Below, in pieces: positions 1 through 8,641 of a stretch of DNA of 57,413 nucleotides. The notes beneath the pieces were generated by a model. It searched no databases and had not been told where the DNA came from. It was given only the letters and a program-made list of their open reading frames with translations. Location: NCBI RefSeq assembly GCF_016649425.1, contig NZ_JADRCR010000007.1:215934-273346 (forward strand). The letters run 5' to 3'. Positions within the stretch are counted from its first letter, which is position 1; each line of letters begins with the position of its first letter. The stretch is from Limnobaculum allomyrinae (GTDB taxonomy: Bacteria > Pseudomonadota > Gammaproteobacteria > Enterobacterales > Enterobacteriaceae). The position numbers were made by a program, and so were the translations under genes.

Positions 1-214
1 AATTCTTAATTGCCGGGGAATACGATCCCGCTTGCTGGAGATCGAGGGCTGACATTTTGCCAAAATCTACACTCTGGACTGCGGTATCAACCACACAGGG
101 TGAAGCTAACACTCGCCCCTGAATATTTACCGTTACGTTTTCTGCCCATCCATCCTGACCAACGAGTGTCAAAATAAATAATAACTTTAGCCAATTAAAT
201 TTGGTCTTCATCAT
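1..214 (-). CDS. Fimbrial subunit or adhesin, N-terminal part only
   Basis: The frame starts with ATG at 214 (or the adjacent ATG at 211), behind an AAGGGG ribosome-binding site, and runs off the left window edge. The first 23 or so residues (MKTKFNWLKLLFILTLVG..., ending WA-EN) look like a Sec signal peptide. The mature part begins NVTVNIQGRVLASPCVVDT, the usual start of a type 1-like pilin with the first conserved cysteine, followed by a VDFGKM strand. It is the last visible gene of the pilin-chaperone-usher operon, where minor pilins or the tip adhesin are normally encoded. The missing C-terminus prevents a choice between the two. Confidence 0.75.
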   Translation of the reverse strand, partial: MMKTKFNWLKLLFILTLVGQDGWAENVTVNIQGRVLASPCVVDTAVQSVDFGKMSALDLQQAGSYSPAIKN

Positions 215-292
215 GTCTGCTCCCCTTGTTAAACGTCATACGCGGCTTTATTGAAAGCGATATATTGATAATCACAATTGCGCTTCATATCG

Positions 293-2863
293 CTATTCAC
301 ACACCGCATTCAGCATATAAATTCCCGTTTCAGGGGTATCTTGCGTATTGTTATAACCAACAGAGCATTGTTCAGATGATGAATTACCCCATTTAGCTTT
401 CAGTTGCCCTTTAGCTTCCATTCCGGTCATAAAGACCTGACCATTTTCACCAACTATCCCTGCCTGGCTCTTTTTATCGCCCATCACTGCGACGACTGCA
501 CCAAAGGGAACGGGCAGATTATTCTTCTGTAATAATGTAATTAGCATCCGTTGCCCTACGTTAGTATTATATTCGGCACGTACCACCGCTCCCCGAGTGG
601 GTGTTAGTGTTTGACTGGCTATCGTCATATCAACATCATCGGCAAAAGAGGTGGTATCGAGTGTGATTACATTTTTGCGATACGGTGTCATATAAGGAAC
701 GACGGCATATCCACGCCAGTCAGTACGAACGCCGGTATTGTTAGTCACACCGACGTCATCAGCACCAGGCGCTTTTACCAACGCGACCGTCTCTCCCAAT
801 GATTGAGATAACGTGATGCCATCACTATGCACTAATACGCCGCCTTCCAGCCCATAGTTCAACCGTTGCATATTGGAGTCGTTACTATAGCCAGCATTAA
901 CCCTGCCATATCTTCCCCGATAGTCTACGCCAGCATTACCACTGTTCCCTTCCCCCTGATTGGTATACCCCTGGCTGACGTTATAACTAAGGTTATTATT
1001 TTCTAGCGCGGTACCACCTAAACCTACGGTATTTGTGGTTTTGCCATGCCGACTGCTGCTCAGGCTATAATTGGCGTAACTATTGGACAGCCAATGATCC
1101 AGCGGCACACTGATATTAAGAGAGAATATCTGATCGGTATTATTGGTTTTATCGCCGTTACTATCCGCACTGTTTTTGCTATAGGTATAATTCATTCCAT
1201 AGCTAATACTGTTCCAGTTGTTGCTATAGCCTATGCTGGCAGACTGAGTGTTACGCCGATCGTTCCAGTAATCTTCATTTATCAAACTGACCGAAAGACT
1301 ACCTGTCACTTTGCCCAGATGTTGGCTTAGCATCAGCTCAGAACGACTTTTCTTATGATCGTAAAAACTGTTTCCAACTTCGTAATTGCCGGTATAGCTG
1401 TTTAACGTCTCTTGTAGAGTATAAAAACCTGATGTGGAGTAACGATATCCTGCCAGCGCAAAGTTGGTTCCGGTTTCAACAAAATTTTTGTTATAGCGCA
1501 CCCGCCAGGATTGTCCCTGCTGACTGGATTGATCTTTAAGTGAAGCGTTGGAGTTAGTCACATCAATTGACAAAGCACCTATGGTGCCCATATTTTTACC
1601 CAGACCGAATAGCAAAGACTGGTATTGATTACTGGCAATCTGCGTCCCACCATAAATAGTGGTATTCCACGGCAAACCATAAATAGCGGTTAACTGACCG
1701 AATGCTTTCTTATCCACATCTGAATTTGAAGGACGATATTCCCCACCAGTAATACTGTATTTAAAACGCCCTTCTCTTTGTAATACCGGAACTGCCGCAT
1801 AAGGAACGGTAAAATTCTGTTCGGTGCCGTCCGCTTCTTTTACCGTAACGGTAAGATCGCCACTGCTGGCCGTTGAAAACAGATCGGTAATTTCAAATGC
1901 GCCTGGAGGGACATAGCTTTGATATATCTGATAGCCATTTTGATGAATAGTGATTTGCGCATTGGTATTGGCAATACCTCTGACCACCGGGGAATAACCA
2001 CGCATACTGTCGGGCAACATATCATCATCAGAAGCGACCTGAACACCGCGAAAAGGCACACTGTCAAACATATCGCTGGATGAATAGCTATCACCAATAA
2101 CCAACTGGCTTTTCAGCGGAATAATGTCGCGCTGTACGTAAGTATTGATGGAATCCCATTTATCATTTCCATCACTATCCCGATTCCAGGTTGAATAATT
2201 ACGCAAACGCCAGGCTCCTGCATTGAGCCCCGAGCGTAAATTTAAATAATAATTGCTGCTGTCTTGAGTACTACTGTCTCTAATCCGGCTGTTAGAACCA
2301 CTAAAGCTATAGTTCAGTAAAAGTGCACTAATTCCCTGATCTAATTTGTCAGGTGATACATAACCACGGGCCTGAGAGTTCAGTGCAGCCTGAGGAATGC
2401 TTAAATTTAAGCGCTGTTGACTGAAATTAAAATCAGTTGATGCCAAAGGGATTATTTGGGCCAAATTGACACATTGAGTGTCATCTTTAGTGGATGGAAT
2501 AAGTCCAGATTTGACTCCCAATCCTTCAAGCATTCCGGTACTCAGGCAAGGTAACAGAGTTTGTTTTCCGTCCTGACCTTTCTGTAACTGAAAATCAATC
2601 TCTAATGATTCCACCACCTCATTATTAAGATAAAGATCGACCCGATACTGGCCAGGTACCTGTGGACCATCCTGTTCAAAAACACTGAGATCGGTGCCCG
2701 CCAGATCTTGCTTATCCAAAGATAATAAAGCAGGATTAAAATACTCTTCAGCACAAACCTGATTAATACCTCCCAGCAATAAAGCAAGATGAAAAGCAAG
2801 TAATGTCAGCTTGAAACCACGAGAACCAATAACTTCAGAGTGTCCATTAATTATCCTTTTCAT
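293..2863 (-). CDS. Fimbrial outer membrane usher (FimD/PapC family)
   Basis: An 856-residue usher, full length for the family. It would form the outer membrane pore through which chaperone-subunit complexes are assembled into a pilus. A signal peptide ends near CA-EEYFNP, and EYFNPALLSLD is the typical start of the usher N-terminal chaperone-binding domain. The central beta-barrel carries the plug region (motif RGYSPVVRGIANTNAQITIHQNG), and the C-terminal domains contain FGAVVAVMGDKKSQAGIVGENGQ and a terminal cysteine pair (EQCSVGYNN...NAVCE). The gene lies 83 bp after the chaperone and 78 bp before the next subunit, in one transcriptional direction. The start at 2863 has GGAG nearby upstream. 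The substrate pilus type is not identifiable by eye. Confidence 0.95.
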   Translation of the reverse strand: MKRIINGHSEVIGSRGFKLTLLAFHLALLLGGINQVCAEEYFNPALLSLDKQDLAGTDLSVFEQDGPQVPGQYRVDLYLNNEVVESLEIDFQLQKGQDGKQTLLPCLSTGMLEGLGVKSGLIPSTKDDTQCVNLAQIIPLASTDFNFSQQRLNLSIPQAALNSQARGYVSPDKLDQGISALLLNYSFSGSNSRIRDSSTQDSSNYYLNLRSGLNAGAWRLRNYSTWNRDSDGNDKWDSINTYVQRDIIPLKSQLVIGDSYSSSDMFDSVPFRGVQVASDDDMLPDSMRGYSPVVRGIANTNAQITIHQNGYQIYQSYVPPGAFEITDLFSTASSGDLTVTVKEADGTEQNFTVPYAAVPVLQREGRFKYSITGGEYRPSNSDVDKKAFGQLTAIYGLPWNTTIYGGTQIASNQYQSLLFGLGKNMGTIGALSIDVTNSNASLKDQSSQQGQSWRVRYNKNFVETGTNFALAGYRYSTSGFYTLQETLNSYTGNYEVGNSFYDHKKSRSELMLSQHLGKVTGSLSVSLINEDYWNDRRNTQSASIGYSNNWNSISYGMNYTYSKNSADSNGDKTNNTDQIFSLNISVPLDHWLSNSYANYSLSSSRHGKTTNTVGLGGTALENNNLSYNVSQGYTNQGEGNSGNAGVDYRGRYGRVNAGYSNDSNMQRLNYGLEGGVLVHSDGITLSQSLGETVALVKAPGADDVGVTNNTGVRTDWRGYAVVPYMTPYRKNVITLDTTSFADDVDMTIASQTLTPTRGAVVRAEYNTNVGQRMLITLLQKNNLPVPFGAVVAVMGDKKSQAGIVGENGQVFMTGMEAKGQLKAKWGNSSSEQCSVGYNNTQDTPETGIYMLNAVCE

Positions 2864-2946
2864 TACACATTACTCCATTGTTCAGACATTACTTTTGCCC
2901 CACCAAACTTTAATTTCTGGCAACATGTGGATATCAATTTATTCGT

Positions 2947-3624
2947 TTAGAGGTTTGTACTATAGGTTTTACTGACACCACCATAGTCATTGATGATTTG
3001 CCAACTCAGCTTTCCACTTGAATTTTTTGCTAATGATTTAAAACTTTTACTGGAATGGGGAGCAACCATCGTAGAATCAGGAATGGTGGTTCCATTAATC
3101 TTTATAGTGAAAAAAGTAATGTAATAAGGAGAATTATTAGTGACGCTAAAACCATTATTGTCGTGCTGCCATTTTAATTCCTGAGCAGCCTCTTCCAGCG
3201 TTCCACTTAATTCTTTGGGGCGATAAATTAATTTAATTCGCGTTTTCACTGCAATTTGTAATGAATTTTCTTTTTTATCGGCAGAAGGAATTGATTTAAT
3301 ATTTAGCCAAAATAAAGATTCCTTATTTTGTGGTAAATTACCACCCGCGCGAACAATACGTAATACATTCTCTTGCCCACCACCATTTAAACGAAATAAT
3401 GGAGGGGTAACAACGAAGGGGGCTTTTTCTGTCACACCATCCTGATTATCAACCCAGGATTGTATTAAATAAGCAGAGTTGTCAGGATTACTGATATTAA
3501 TTGTGGACTCTTTTTTTGCGCCATCATAAATAAGACGAGTCCCACCAATAACCACACCGGCATAAGTCACACCACTCAGTGATATCAACAAGGTCGCTAT
3601 TAATAATTTAATACTTTTTTTCAT
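2947..3624 (-). CDS. Periplasmic fimbrial chaperone (FimC/PapD family)
   Basis: A 225-residue two-domain immunoglobulin-like chaperone with a signal peptide ending at TYA-GVVIGGTRLIYDG. The conserved subunit-anchoring residues are visible: an arginine in GGTRLIY and a lysine in KTRIKLIYRP. The F1-G1 segment (FRLNGGGQENVLRIVRAG) is short, as in FGS-type chaperones that assemble rod-like pili. It would cap pilin subunits in the periplasm by donor-strand complementation and deliver them to the usher encoded next. It follows the pilin gene after a hairpin. Confidence 0.93.
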   Translation of the reverse strand: MKKSIKLLIATLLISLSGVTYAGVVIGGTRLIYDGAKKESTINISNPDNSAYLIQSWVDNQDGVTEKAPFVVTPPLFRLNGGGQENVLRIVRAGGNLPQNKESLFWLNIKSIPSADKKENSLQIAVKTRIKLIYRPKELSGTLEEAAQELKWQHDNNGFSVTNNSPYYITFFTIKINGTTIPDSTMVAPHSSKSFKSLAKNSSGKLSWQIINDYGGVSKTYSTNL

Positions 3625-3659
3625 TTATTATTCCTGAATAACAATGATGTAAAAAGGTG

Positions 3660-3684
3660 GGTCAGGAGCATTACTCTCCTGACC
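3660..3684 (-). terminator. Intra-operon hairpin between pilin and chaperone genes
   Basis: Perfect 9-bp arms GGTCAGGAG (3660-3668) and CTCCTGACC (3676-3684) with a 7-nt loop. Read on the minus strand, the stem is followed within a few bases by a run of five T. Such hairpins after the major pilin gene of chaperone-usher operons give more pilin than assembly factors by partial termination or mRNA stabilisation. That role here is inferred from position. Confidence 0.55.
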
Positions 3685-3733
3685 TTACTTTCATTCATTC
3701 ATTCACTAAGTTGTGAAGTGCTTTACCTAATTA

Positions 3734-4252
3734 TTAAGGGTAAATAATGGTGAAATTTGCTACTGCATTAGCTGCACCAGCCGTAACTGTTGTGCTGGTT
3801 GATACATAATAAGCAGTAAAATCCAGTGTATTATCCCCGGCTACAAGAGGGGTGTAAGTTGTAGACTCAGAACCTAATACAATTTTTTGACCTGCTTTAT
3901 CTTTAATTTGAACACCTACACCAGCAGCACCACCGGTAATATCCAGAACATCGGTTTTTCCAGATACGGTTGTTCCTTCAAAACGAACAGCAACGCCTGA
4001 TGTCAGAACGTCTGTAGGGCAGTTTTCTAACTTCAAACTAAATGGCATTGGTGAAGATGTATCACCCGCTGCGGTAAACACAGTTTTAGAAACTCGACCC
4101 AAATTAACATCCAAATTCTGGCTGCTACTCTCAACAGTACAAGCTGACTCCAAAATCGTACCTTTGAAATTGACTTTACCATCTTCAGCAAAAACAATCG
4201 GACTTAAAGCTGTACAAACTAAAGCGGTGGAAATAAAAAAATACTTTTTCAT
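3734..4252 (-). CDS. Major fimbrial subunit (type 1-like pilin)
   Basis: A 172-residue pilin with a 22-residue signal peptide (MKKYFFISTALVCTALSPIVFA). The mature protein starts EDGKVNFKGTILESACTV, with a conserved cysteine that should pair with the cysteine in LENCPTD. The C-terminus NAVANFTIIYP has the alternating hydrophobic pattern and penultimate aromatic residue recognised by the chaperone. It is the first gene of the operon, the normal place for the most abundant subunit. The ATG is preceded by AAAGGAAAAG. No subtype is assigned. Confidence 0.9.
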   Translation of the reverse strand: MKKYFFISTALVCTALSPIVFAEDGKVNFKGTILESACTVESSSQNLDVNLGRVSKTVFTAAGDTSSPMPFSLKLENCPTDVLTSGVAVRFEGTTVSGKTDVLDITGGAAGVGVQIKDKAGQKIVLGSESTTYTPLVAGDNTLDFTAYYVSTSTTVTAGAANAVANFTIIYP

Positions 4253-5088
4253 AATCTTTTCCTTTACATATTAAATGGTAAACCATTTTATGTATTTTTA
4301 TTTATGACATGAGTCTATGTCATTCCTTGTTTATTCGTTTAAAATAATTAATTCCCATCAGCTGGCATAAAACCAACCGCCTAGAATCAATTTCTATACG
4401 AATATTAATATTTGATGCCATTAAAATAAAAAGCCTAATGTGTTTTAAAAACACACCAACCAATCAATTCAAGACGATTCAAATATACTATATGAAAATT
4501 GGAACTCAATACCCCTGACATTTACCATCGGAATTTAAACAGATTATTAACAATAATCACATCTGATTGTTTTAAGTGAAATTAATTTAATTTAAGATTT
4601 GAAATCTTAAAAACAATAAAAAATCACTTACGTGAGCAAGGATAAAATGAAAAAAAACCAAAATAATATCGCATTAAAAATAAAAAATATTTATATGAAA
4701 AAATGAAAATAAAAAATTGATTAATAGTTATTAATTAATTGAACAACAATAAGTTAAAATAAAACAGAAGTGGACAACATTAACCAGCACAAGGAAAAGA
4801 TAAGTTAGAACTTAAAAAAAATAGATAGTAGCGTAAAAAATACAAATTCCCTAATAAGCGTTGTAAATTCTTTATTTTTTATTTTAAAAGAACAAAAAAA
4901 CAACAATCAACAGAACTGGAATTAATTAATAAATCCAATACCAAAAGCGTGTAATCACCATTACCTAATTAGATATAACCAGAGAAAATAGTCTTAAAAA
5001 ACAAAGAGTATAGTAGAAAGTTTCATACTGTATTTTATCTATAGTTAAGCAATCCTAAAGATAACAGCACCGGTTATATCAAAGATTA
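4253..5088. other. A+T-rich intergenic region upstream of fimbrial operon
   Basis: About 836 bp of strongly A+T-rich sequence with no credible reading frame on either strand. It must hold the pilin promoter and leader on the minus strand. A small inverted repeat (TGACAT...ATGTCA, 4304-4321) lies just upstream of the pilin. I saw no recombinase gene in the window and no convincing long flanking inverted repeats that would mark a phase-variable switch. The composition would suit H-NS silencing, which is inference. Confidence 0.6.
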
Positions 5089-5985
5089 TCAATTCTTCCT
5101 GGCTTTTTTAGAACACAGATAGATACCCGGTACAATAAACATCGCACTAATAACATGGAACCACTCCAGTTGAACATTCTGGAACAGAATGGCTAATATC
5201 CCGCCAGAAAGTGGAATGATATGGGTATAGACCTCTCCTCGAGTTGCACCGATCTCCTGTATTCCCTTATTCCAGAACACATAGGCCAACCACGACGGAA
5301 AAATAACCAGATACATCAACCCCATAATAAAACTCATATTGACGTAATGTTGGGCATCAAACTCAACGTTATTGAATGCCATATAAAACATCATCACCGG
5401 AATGAGTATGATTGCACCAAGGGAAGAGCTTACCGCAACGAAAACATTGCCAGAGATAGATTTATCTTTTAATCGCAGAAATGAACAATAAAACGCCCAG
5501 CTCAGTGCCGATCCCATGGCCCATAAATCACCAACGTTCATAACGTGGAAAGCTTCAATATTCGTCACCTTCCCTTCTAAAATGAGATAGACAACGCCAA
5601 TCAGGCTCAACAACACCCCTATTACATTATTTCGTGTAATATTATCCTTGAAAATCAATTTATTAATAAGTAATACCATACATGGCGTTGCGGACATATA
5701 AATCGCCGCATTCAATGAAGAAGTGTATTGCAAGCCTATATAGAGGGTTAAAGGGAACAACACTTGTCCAAAGATGGCCAGAAACAGGATAACAAAAATA
5801 GCGTTTTTAATTTTTGTCTTGTTTGTTTTTACTTGATGCCAATAAAGACTCATCAGTAATATCCCGGTGATGGCCCACCGGGCTTCAGAAAGAATGATCG
5901 GATCGGCATTTTTTACCAGAAAATGACCTACGACATAGTTGCCTCCCCAAAAAATAGCCGCCAGCGTCAATATCAGGTAAGCCAT
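5089..5985 (-). CDS. EamA-family (DMT superfamily) inner membrane transporter
   Basis: A 298-residue protein with about ten hydrophobic segments arranged as two EamA repeats. The first begins MAYLILTLAAIFWGGNYVVG, the second near GDLWAMGSALSWAFYCSFLRL. Members export amino acids or other metabolites; no motif fixes the substrate. I chose the ATG at 5985; an in-frame GTG at 5997 would add MVVF and is less like relatives. The gene stands alone, and its upstream DNA (6145-6653) contains a promoter-like sequence, a structured segment and a terminator on the same strand, so it may be expressed through a regulated leader. Confidence 0.85.
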   Translation of the reverse strand: MAYLILTLAAIFWGGNYVVGHFLVKNADPIILSEARWAITGILLMSLYWHQVKTNKTKIKNAIFVILFLAIFGQVLFPLTLYIGLQYTSSLNAAIYMSATPCMVLLINKLIFKDNITRNNVIGVLLSLIGVVYLILEGKVTNIEAFHVMNVGDLWAMGSALSWAFYCSFLRLKDKSISGNVFVAVSSSLGAIILIPVMMFYMAFNNVEFDAQHYVNMSFIMGLMYLVIFPSWLAYVFWNKGIQEIGATRGEVYTHIIPLSGGILAILFQNVQLEWFHVISAMFIVPGIYLCSKKARKN

Positions 5986-6144
5986 AAAAACCACCACTTT
6001 GTTTTAAATAATAAAATTAAATTAGCCTGTTTCACTGACATGCTTAATGATATCAATCAAAAAATGTTCGGCACCGATTTCATTAGCTGAGCAAACAATA
6101 TTTAATGCAATGATTTTATTAATATTATTTAAACTTATGATATG

Positions 6145-6176
6145 AAAAAGCCCTGACTAGTGTTAGCCAGGGCTTT
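6145..6176 (-). terminator. Rho-independent terminator upstream of EamA gene
   Basis: Arms AAAGCCCTG (6147-6155) and CAGGGCTTT (6168-6176). On the minus strand the stem is followed by a T run, so it should stop transcripts coming from the right. No minus-strand protein gene lies between here and ptsG, so it must serve a non-coding transcript or act as an attenuator about 160 bp ahead of the EamA start. Confidence 0.75.
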
Positions 6177-6619
6177 AGGGTAAAACAAATTGTGAGTTAA
6201 ACATTAATACTTCAACAGATCATTACTACTAAAAACTAGATGTACACGTTTTGCATAAGAGAAAAATTAAGTATTTATAGCTAAAAATCCCTCCGATTTA
6301 TTGACCGAAACACTATAATTTTCTGCACATTTAAACTATTAAGTTAGTTTGTTTTCTTGGTTTCAACTAACTTGGTACACCACCTACGCAACAGGTTCTC
6401 AATTCATCATCAGTCTGAAACTGTCACGCGCCCTTTAGTTCCCGGCACGCGATGATACTTTAAACTCCGTGACCCGACTTCTGCCGCGATGACAATTATT
6501 GATACCCAAATCGCGGCTTCTTCTCATTAACATGCGTTAACTACGAGGCCCTTATCGCGTTTTTTAGACAAAACGCCAGCGCTACAAAATCACCTGAAAG
6601 GTTGATTGCACCTGCGTTA
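6177..6619 (-). ncRNA. Candidate structured leader RNA or sRNA upstream of EamA gene
   Basis: On the minus strand, between a promoter-like sequence (6626-6653) and a terminator (6145-6176), lies a segment richer in G+C than its surroundings with several strong stems: GCCGCGAT (6483-6490) with ATCGCGGC (6510-6517), GTCACG (6423-6428) with CGTGAC (6468-6473), and AAGTTAGTT (6341-6349) with AACTAACTT (6365-6373). A 32-codon arginine-rich frame (6533 down to 6435) overlaps the first two but has no clear ribosome-binding site. The arrangement fits a cis-acting leader with attenuation or a stand-alone sRNA. I recognise no known riboswitch class. Extent and strand are inferred. Confidence 0.4.
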
Positions 6620-6625
6620 CAGACC

Positions 6626-6653
6626 AATCTAACCCTTTATTAAAGCTTGTCAA
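6626..6653 (-). promoter_or_regulatory. Sigma-70-like promoter for the candidate leader RNA
   Basis: Read on the minus strand, TTGACA (6648-6653) and TAGATT (6626-6631) are separated by 16 bp. The -35 is perfect, the -10 moderate. Transcription would start near 6619 and run toward the terminator at 6145 and the EamA gene. Confidence 0.45.
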
Positions 6654-6933
6654 TACTGTTTTTTTATACATATAAAAATATCTTTTTTTGGTAATAAAAA
6701 CAGCCAGCTAGCAACTCTTGATTACTGCGTTTTTTATTTATTCATTTTTGAGCGAATAAACGTTATTTCTACTCTGCATTTTCTGACGAAAAATTTCATA
6801 ACGGCTATACTTATTCGAACTCGCTTTATGACATATCAATCTCATTTTTACATATATTTTATAGAGTTAGCGAAATGCCTTTATCGCCCATAATGACTGG
6901 ATTATGTTCGGTATTTACACAAATTTAAGAAAT
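6654..6933. other. Non-coding stretch between leader RNA locus and ptsG promoter
   Basis: A+T-rich sequence with poly-T tracts and no credible reading frame. I see no recognisable element besides possible upstream promoter sequences for the two divergent transcripts. Confidence 0.5.
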
Positions 6934-6949
6934 TGTGACAACTATCACC
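6934..6949 (+). promoter_or_regulatory. CRP-cAMP site of ptsG
   Basis: TGTGACAACTATCACC matches the TGTGA-N6-TCACA consensus at nine of ten conserved positions. Its centre is about 41 bp upstream of the expected start inside the Mlc operator, the spacing of a class II CRP-activated promoter. E. coli ptsG is activated by CRP in the same arrangement. Confidence 0.75.
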
Positions 6950-6960
6950 TTATGTCCAGG

Positions 6961-6989
6961 GTATTTATTTTACGCTATGAAATAAATAC
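6961..6989 (+). promoter_or_regulatory. Mlc operator of ptsG
   Basis: Perfect 10-bp arms GTATTTATTT (6961-6970) and AAATAAATAC (6980-6989) flank TACGCTATG. The core TTATTTTACGCTATGAAATAA closely resembles the E. coli ptsG Mlc site as I remember it. Its place just downstream of the CRP site, overlapping the expected -10 and start, fits repression that is relieved during glucose uptake. Confidence 0.7.
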
Positions 6990-7045
6990 CCTAACCTGAA
7001 ATTCAGACTCATTGTTCTTAAACCGTCCTGACTAAAACAGACGCT

Positions 7046-7062
7046 ATCCTGGAGCACTTTCC
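7046..7062 (+). promoter_or_regulatory. SgrS-type sRNA target and ribosome-binding site of ptsG
   Basis: The sequence just before the ATG, ATCCTGGAGCACTTTCC, keeps the TGGAGCACT block that in E. coli (CAGGAGCACTCTC) pairs with the glucose-phosphate stress sRNA SgrS, and GGAG is the ribosome-binding site. Conservation of the site suggests an SgrS homologue elsewhere in this genome, which is inference. Confidence 0.5.
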
Positions 7063-8523
7063 ATGTTTAAAAATCTCTTTGCAAATTTGCAAAAAGTCGG
7101 TAAAGCACTGATGTTACCAGTATCAGTGTTACCTATTGCCGGTATTTTACTCGGTGTAGGTGCCGCTGACTTTAGCTGGTTACCAACTATAGTTTCTAAA
7201 GTAATGCAGCAAGCCGGTGGTTCTATCTTTGAACAGATGCCTCTACTGTTTGCTGTCGGTGTAGCACTTGGCTTTACCAATAACGACGGTGTTGCCGGCC
7301 TGGCATCCATCGTCGGATATGGCATTATGGCCGCAACGTTAAACGTAATGGCCGAAGTATTGGGCGTTACCAAAATCGATACCGGCGTATTAGGTGGTAT
7401 TTTGGTTGGTGGTCTGGCAGGTTATCTGTTTAACCGCTTCTACCGCATCCAGTTACCTGATTATTTAGGCTTCTTTGCCGGTAAACGCTTTGTTCCTATC
7501 ATTACTGGCTTTATCTGTATTGCTCTGGGTATTGTGCTTTCCTTTATTTGGCCTCCAATCGGAAATGCTATCAGCGCATTCTCTCAGTGGGCTGCTTACC
7601 AAAACCCTGCTTTGGCCTTTGGTATTTACGGTGTGGTTGAACGCTCATTGATTCCATTTGGTTTACACCATATCTGGAACGTTCCTTTCTTCTATGAAGC
7701 GGGACAGGCTTGCGTTATTGATAGTAAGATTGTAACGACAATTGCCAGCGAAGCTGCTTGTAAAGCAGAAAATGGTCGCTGGATCACTGGTGAAATCCAA
7801 CGCTACCTTTTAGGTGACAAAACTGCGGGTAATATGGCCGGTGGTTATCTGTTCAAAATGTGGGGCTTACCTGCTGCTGCAATTGCCATGTGGCATACGG
7901 CTAAACCAGAAAACCGCGCTAAAGTGGGCGGTATCATGGTGTCAGCTGCACTGACCTCATTCCTGACAGGTATTACTGAACCGATTGAGTTCGCTTTCCT
8001 GTTCGTTGCGCCAGTTCTGTATGTTATCCATGCAGTGTTAGCAGGTTTAGCTTATGTAATCACAATCCTGTTGGGTGTGAAGCACGGTATGACCTTCTCA
8101 CACGGTGCTATCGACTTTACGTTGTTCTATCACCTGTCGACTAAAGGCTGGATGTTCTTCATCCTTGGTCCACTATACGCCCTGTTCTACTATGTTGTTT
8201 TCCGCTTCGCTATCATCAAGTTGAATCTGAAAACACCGGGTCGTGAAGAAGATTCTGCAGCCGAAACAACCACTGGAAGCAGTACCGATATGGCACGTGA
8301 GTTGGTTGCCGCATTTGGTGGTAAAGGTAATATTACTAACCTGGACGCATGTATTACTCGTCTGCGCGTTGGTGTTGCTGATGTCGCACAAGTCGACCAG
8401 GATAAATTGAAGAGTTTAGGAGCGGCCGGTGTGGTAGTTGCTGGTTCTGGTATCCAGGCTATATTCGGAACCAAATCTGATAACCTTAAAAGTGATATGG
8501 ATGAATATATCCGTAATAACTAA
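7063..8523 (+). CDS. ptsG: PTS glucose-specific EIICB component
   Basis: A 486-residue glucose permease that imports and phosphorylates glucose, taking phosphate from EIIA(Glc). The IIC membrane domain covers about residues 1-390 (start [35 protein letters not shown] signature), followed by a linker and the cytoplasmic IIB domain with the phosphorylated Cys430 in [11 protein letters not shown]. It is close to E. coli PtsG except for a segment at residues 213-246 that is about 17 residues longer and carries Cys217 and Cys233. The promoter region holds CRP and Mlc sites, and a terminator follows. The nearby tmaR encodes a factor that localises EI of the PTS. Confidence 0.97.
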   Translation: MFKNLFANLQKVGKALMLPVSVLPIAGILLGVGAADFSWLPTIVSKVMQQAGGSIFEQMPLLFAVGVALGFTNNDGVAGLASIVGYGIMAATLNVMAEVLGVTKIDTGVLGGILVGGLAGYLFNRFYRIQLPDYLGFFAGKRFVPIITGFICIALGIVLSFIWPPIGNAISAFSQWAAYQNPALAFGIYGVVERSLIPFGLHHIWNVPFFYEAGQACVIDSKIVTTIASEAACKAENGRWITGEIQRYLLGDKTAGNMAGGYLFKMWGLPAAAIAMWHTAKPENRAKVGGIMVSAALTSFLTGITEPIEFAFLFVAPVLYVIHAVLAGLAYVITILLGVKHGMTFSHGAIDFTLFYHLSTKGWMFFILGPLYALFYYVVFRFAIIKLNLKTPGREEDSAAETTTGSSTDMARELVAAFGGKGNITNLDACITRLRVGVADVAQVDQDKLKSLGAAGVVVAGSGIQAIFGTKSDNLKSDMDEYIRNN

Positions 8524-8547
8524 TTGCATTTTGCTGCGTTAACTGTG

Positions 8548-8578
8548 AAAAGCCATCTTTTATAAAGATGGCTTTTTT
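8548..8578 (+). terminator. Rho-independent terminator of ptsG
   Basis: Arms AAAAGCCATCTTT (8548-8560) and AAAGATGGCTTTT (8564-8576), followed by further T residues, 25 bp after the ptsG stop. Confidence 0.9.
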
Positions 8579-8584
8579 ATTATT

Positions 8585-8613
8585 AAAAAAAACAGAGAGC
8601 AATGCTCTCTGTT
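8585..8613 (-). terminator. Rho-independent terminator of the microcin-like gene
   Basis: Arms AACAGAGAGC (8591-8600) and GCTCTCTGTT (8604-8613). On the minus strand the stem runs into eight T residues, about 28 bp after the stop of the small gene at 8642. Confidence 0.88.
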
Positions 8614-8641
8614 AAATATAATTTAAGACTTATTTTATTTA

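Noticed and set aside
3688..3707. Short tandem repeat of ATTC before the chaperone gene as a phase-variation tract
   Set aside because: Only about four units in an untranslated gap, too few to suggest slipped-strand control.
4253..5088. Invertible fim-type promoter switch
   Set aside because: No recombinase gene in the window and no convincing long inverted repeats around the promoter were found by eye.
6361..6640. Known riboswitch classes (lysine, FMN, TPP, cobalamin, glycine, Moco) in the EamA leader
   Set aside because: None of the conserved core sequences I know for these classes matched on either strand.
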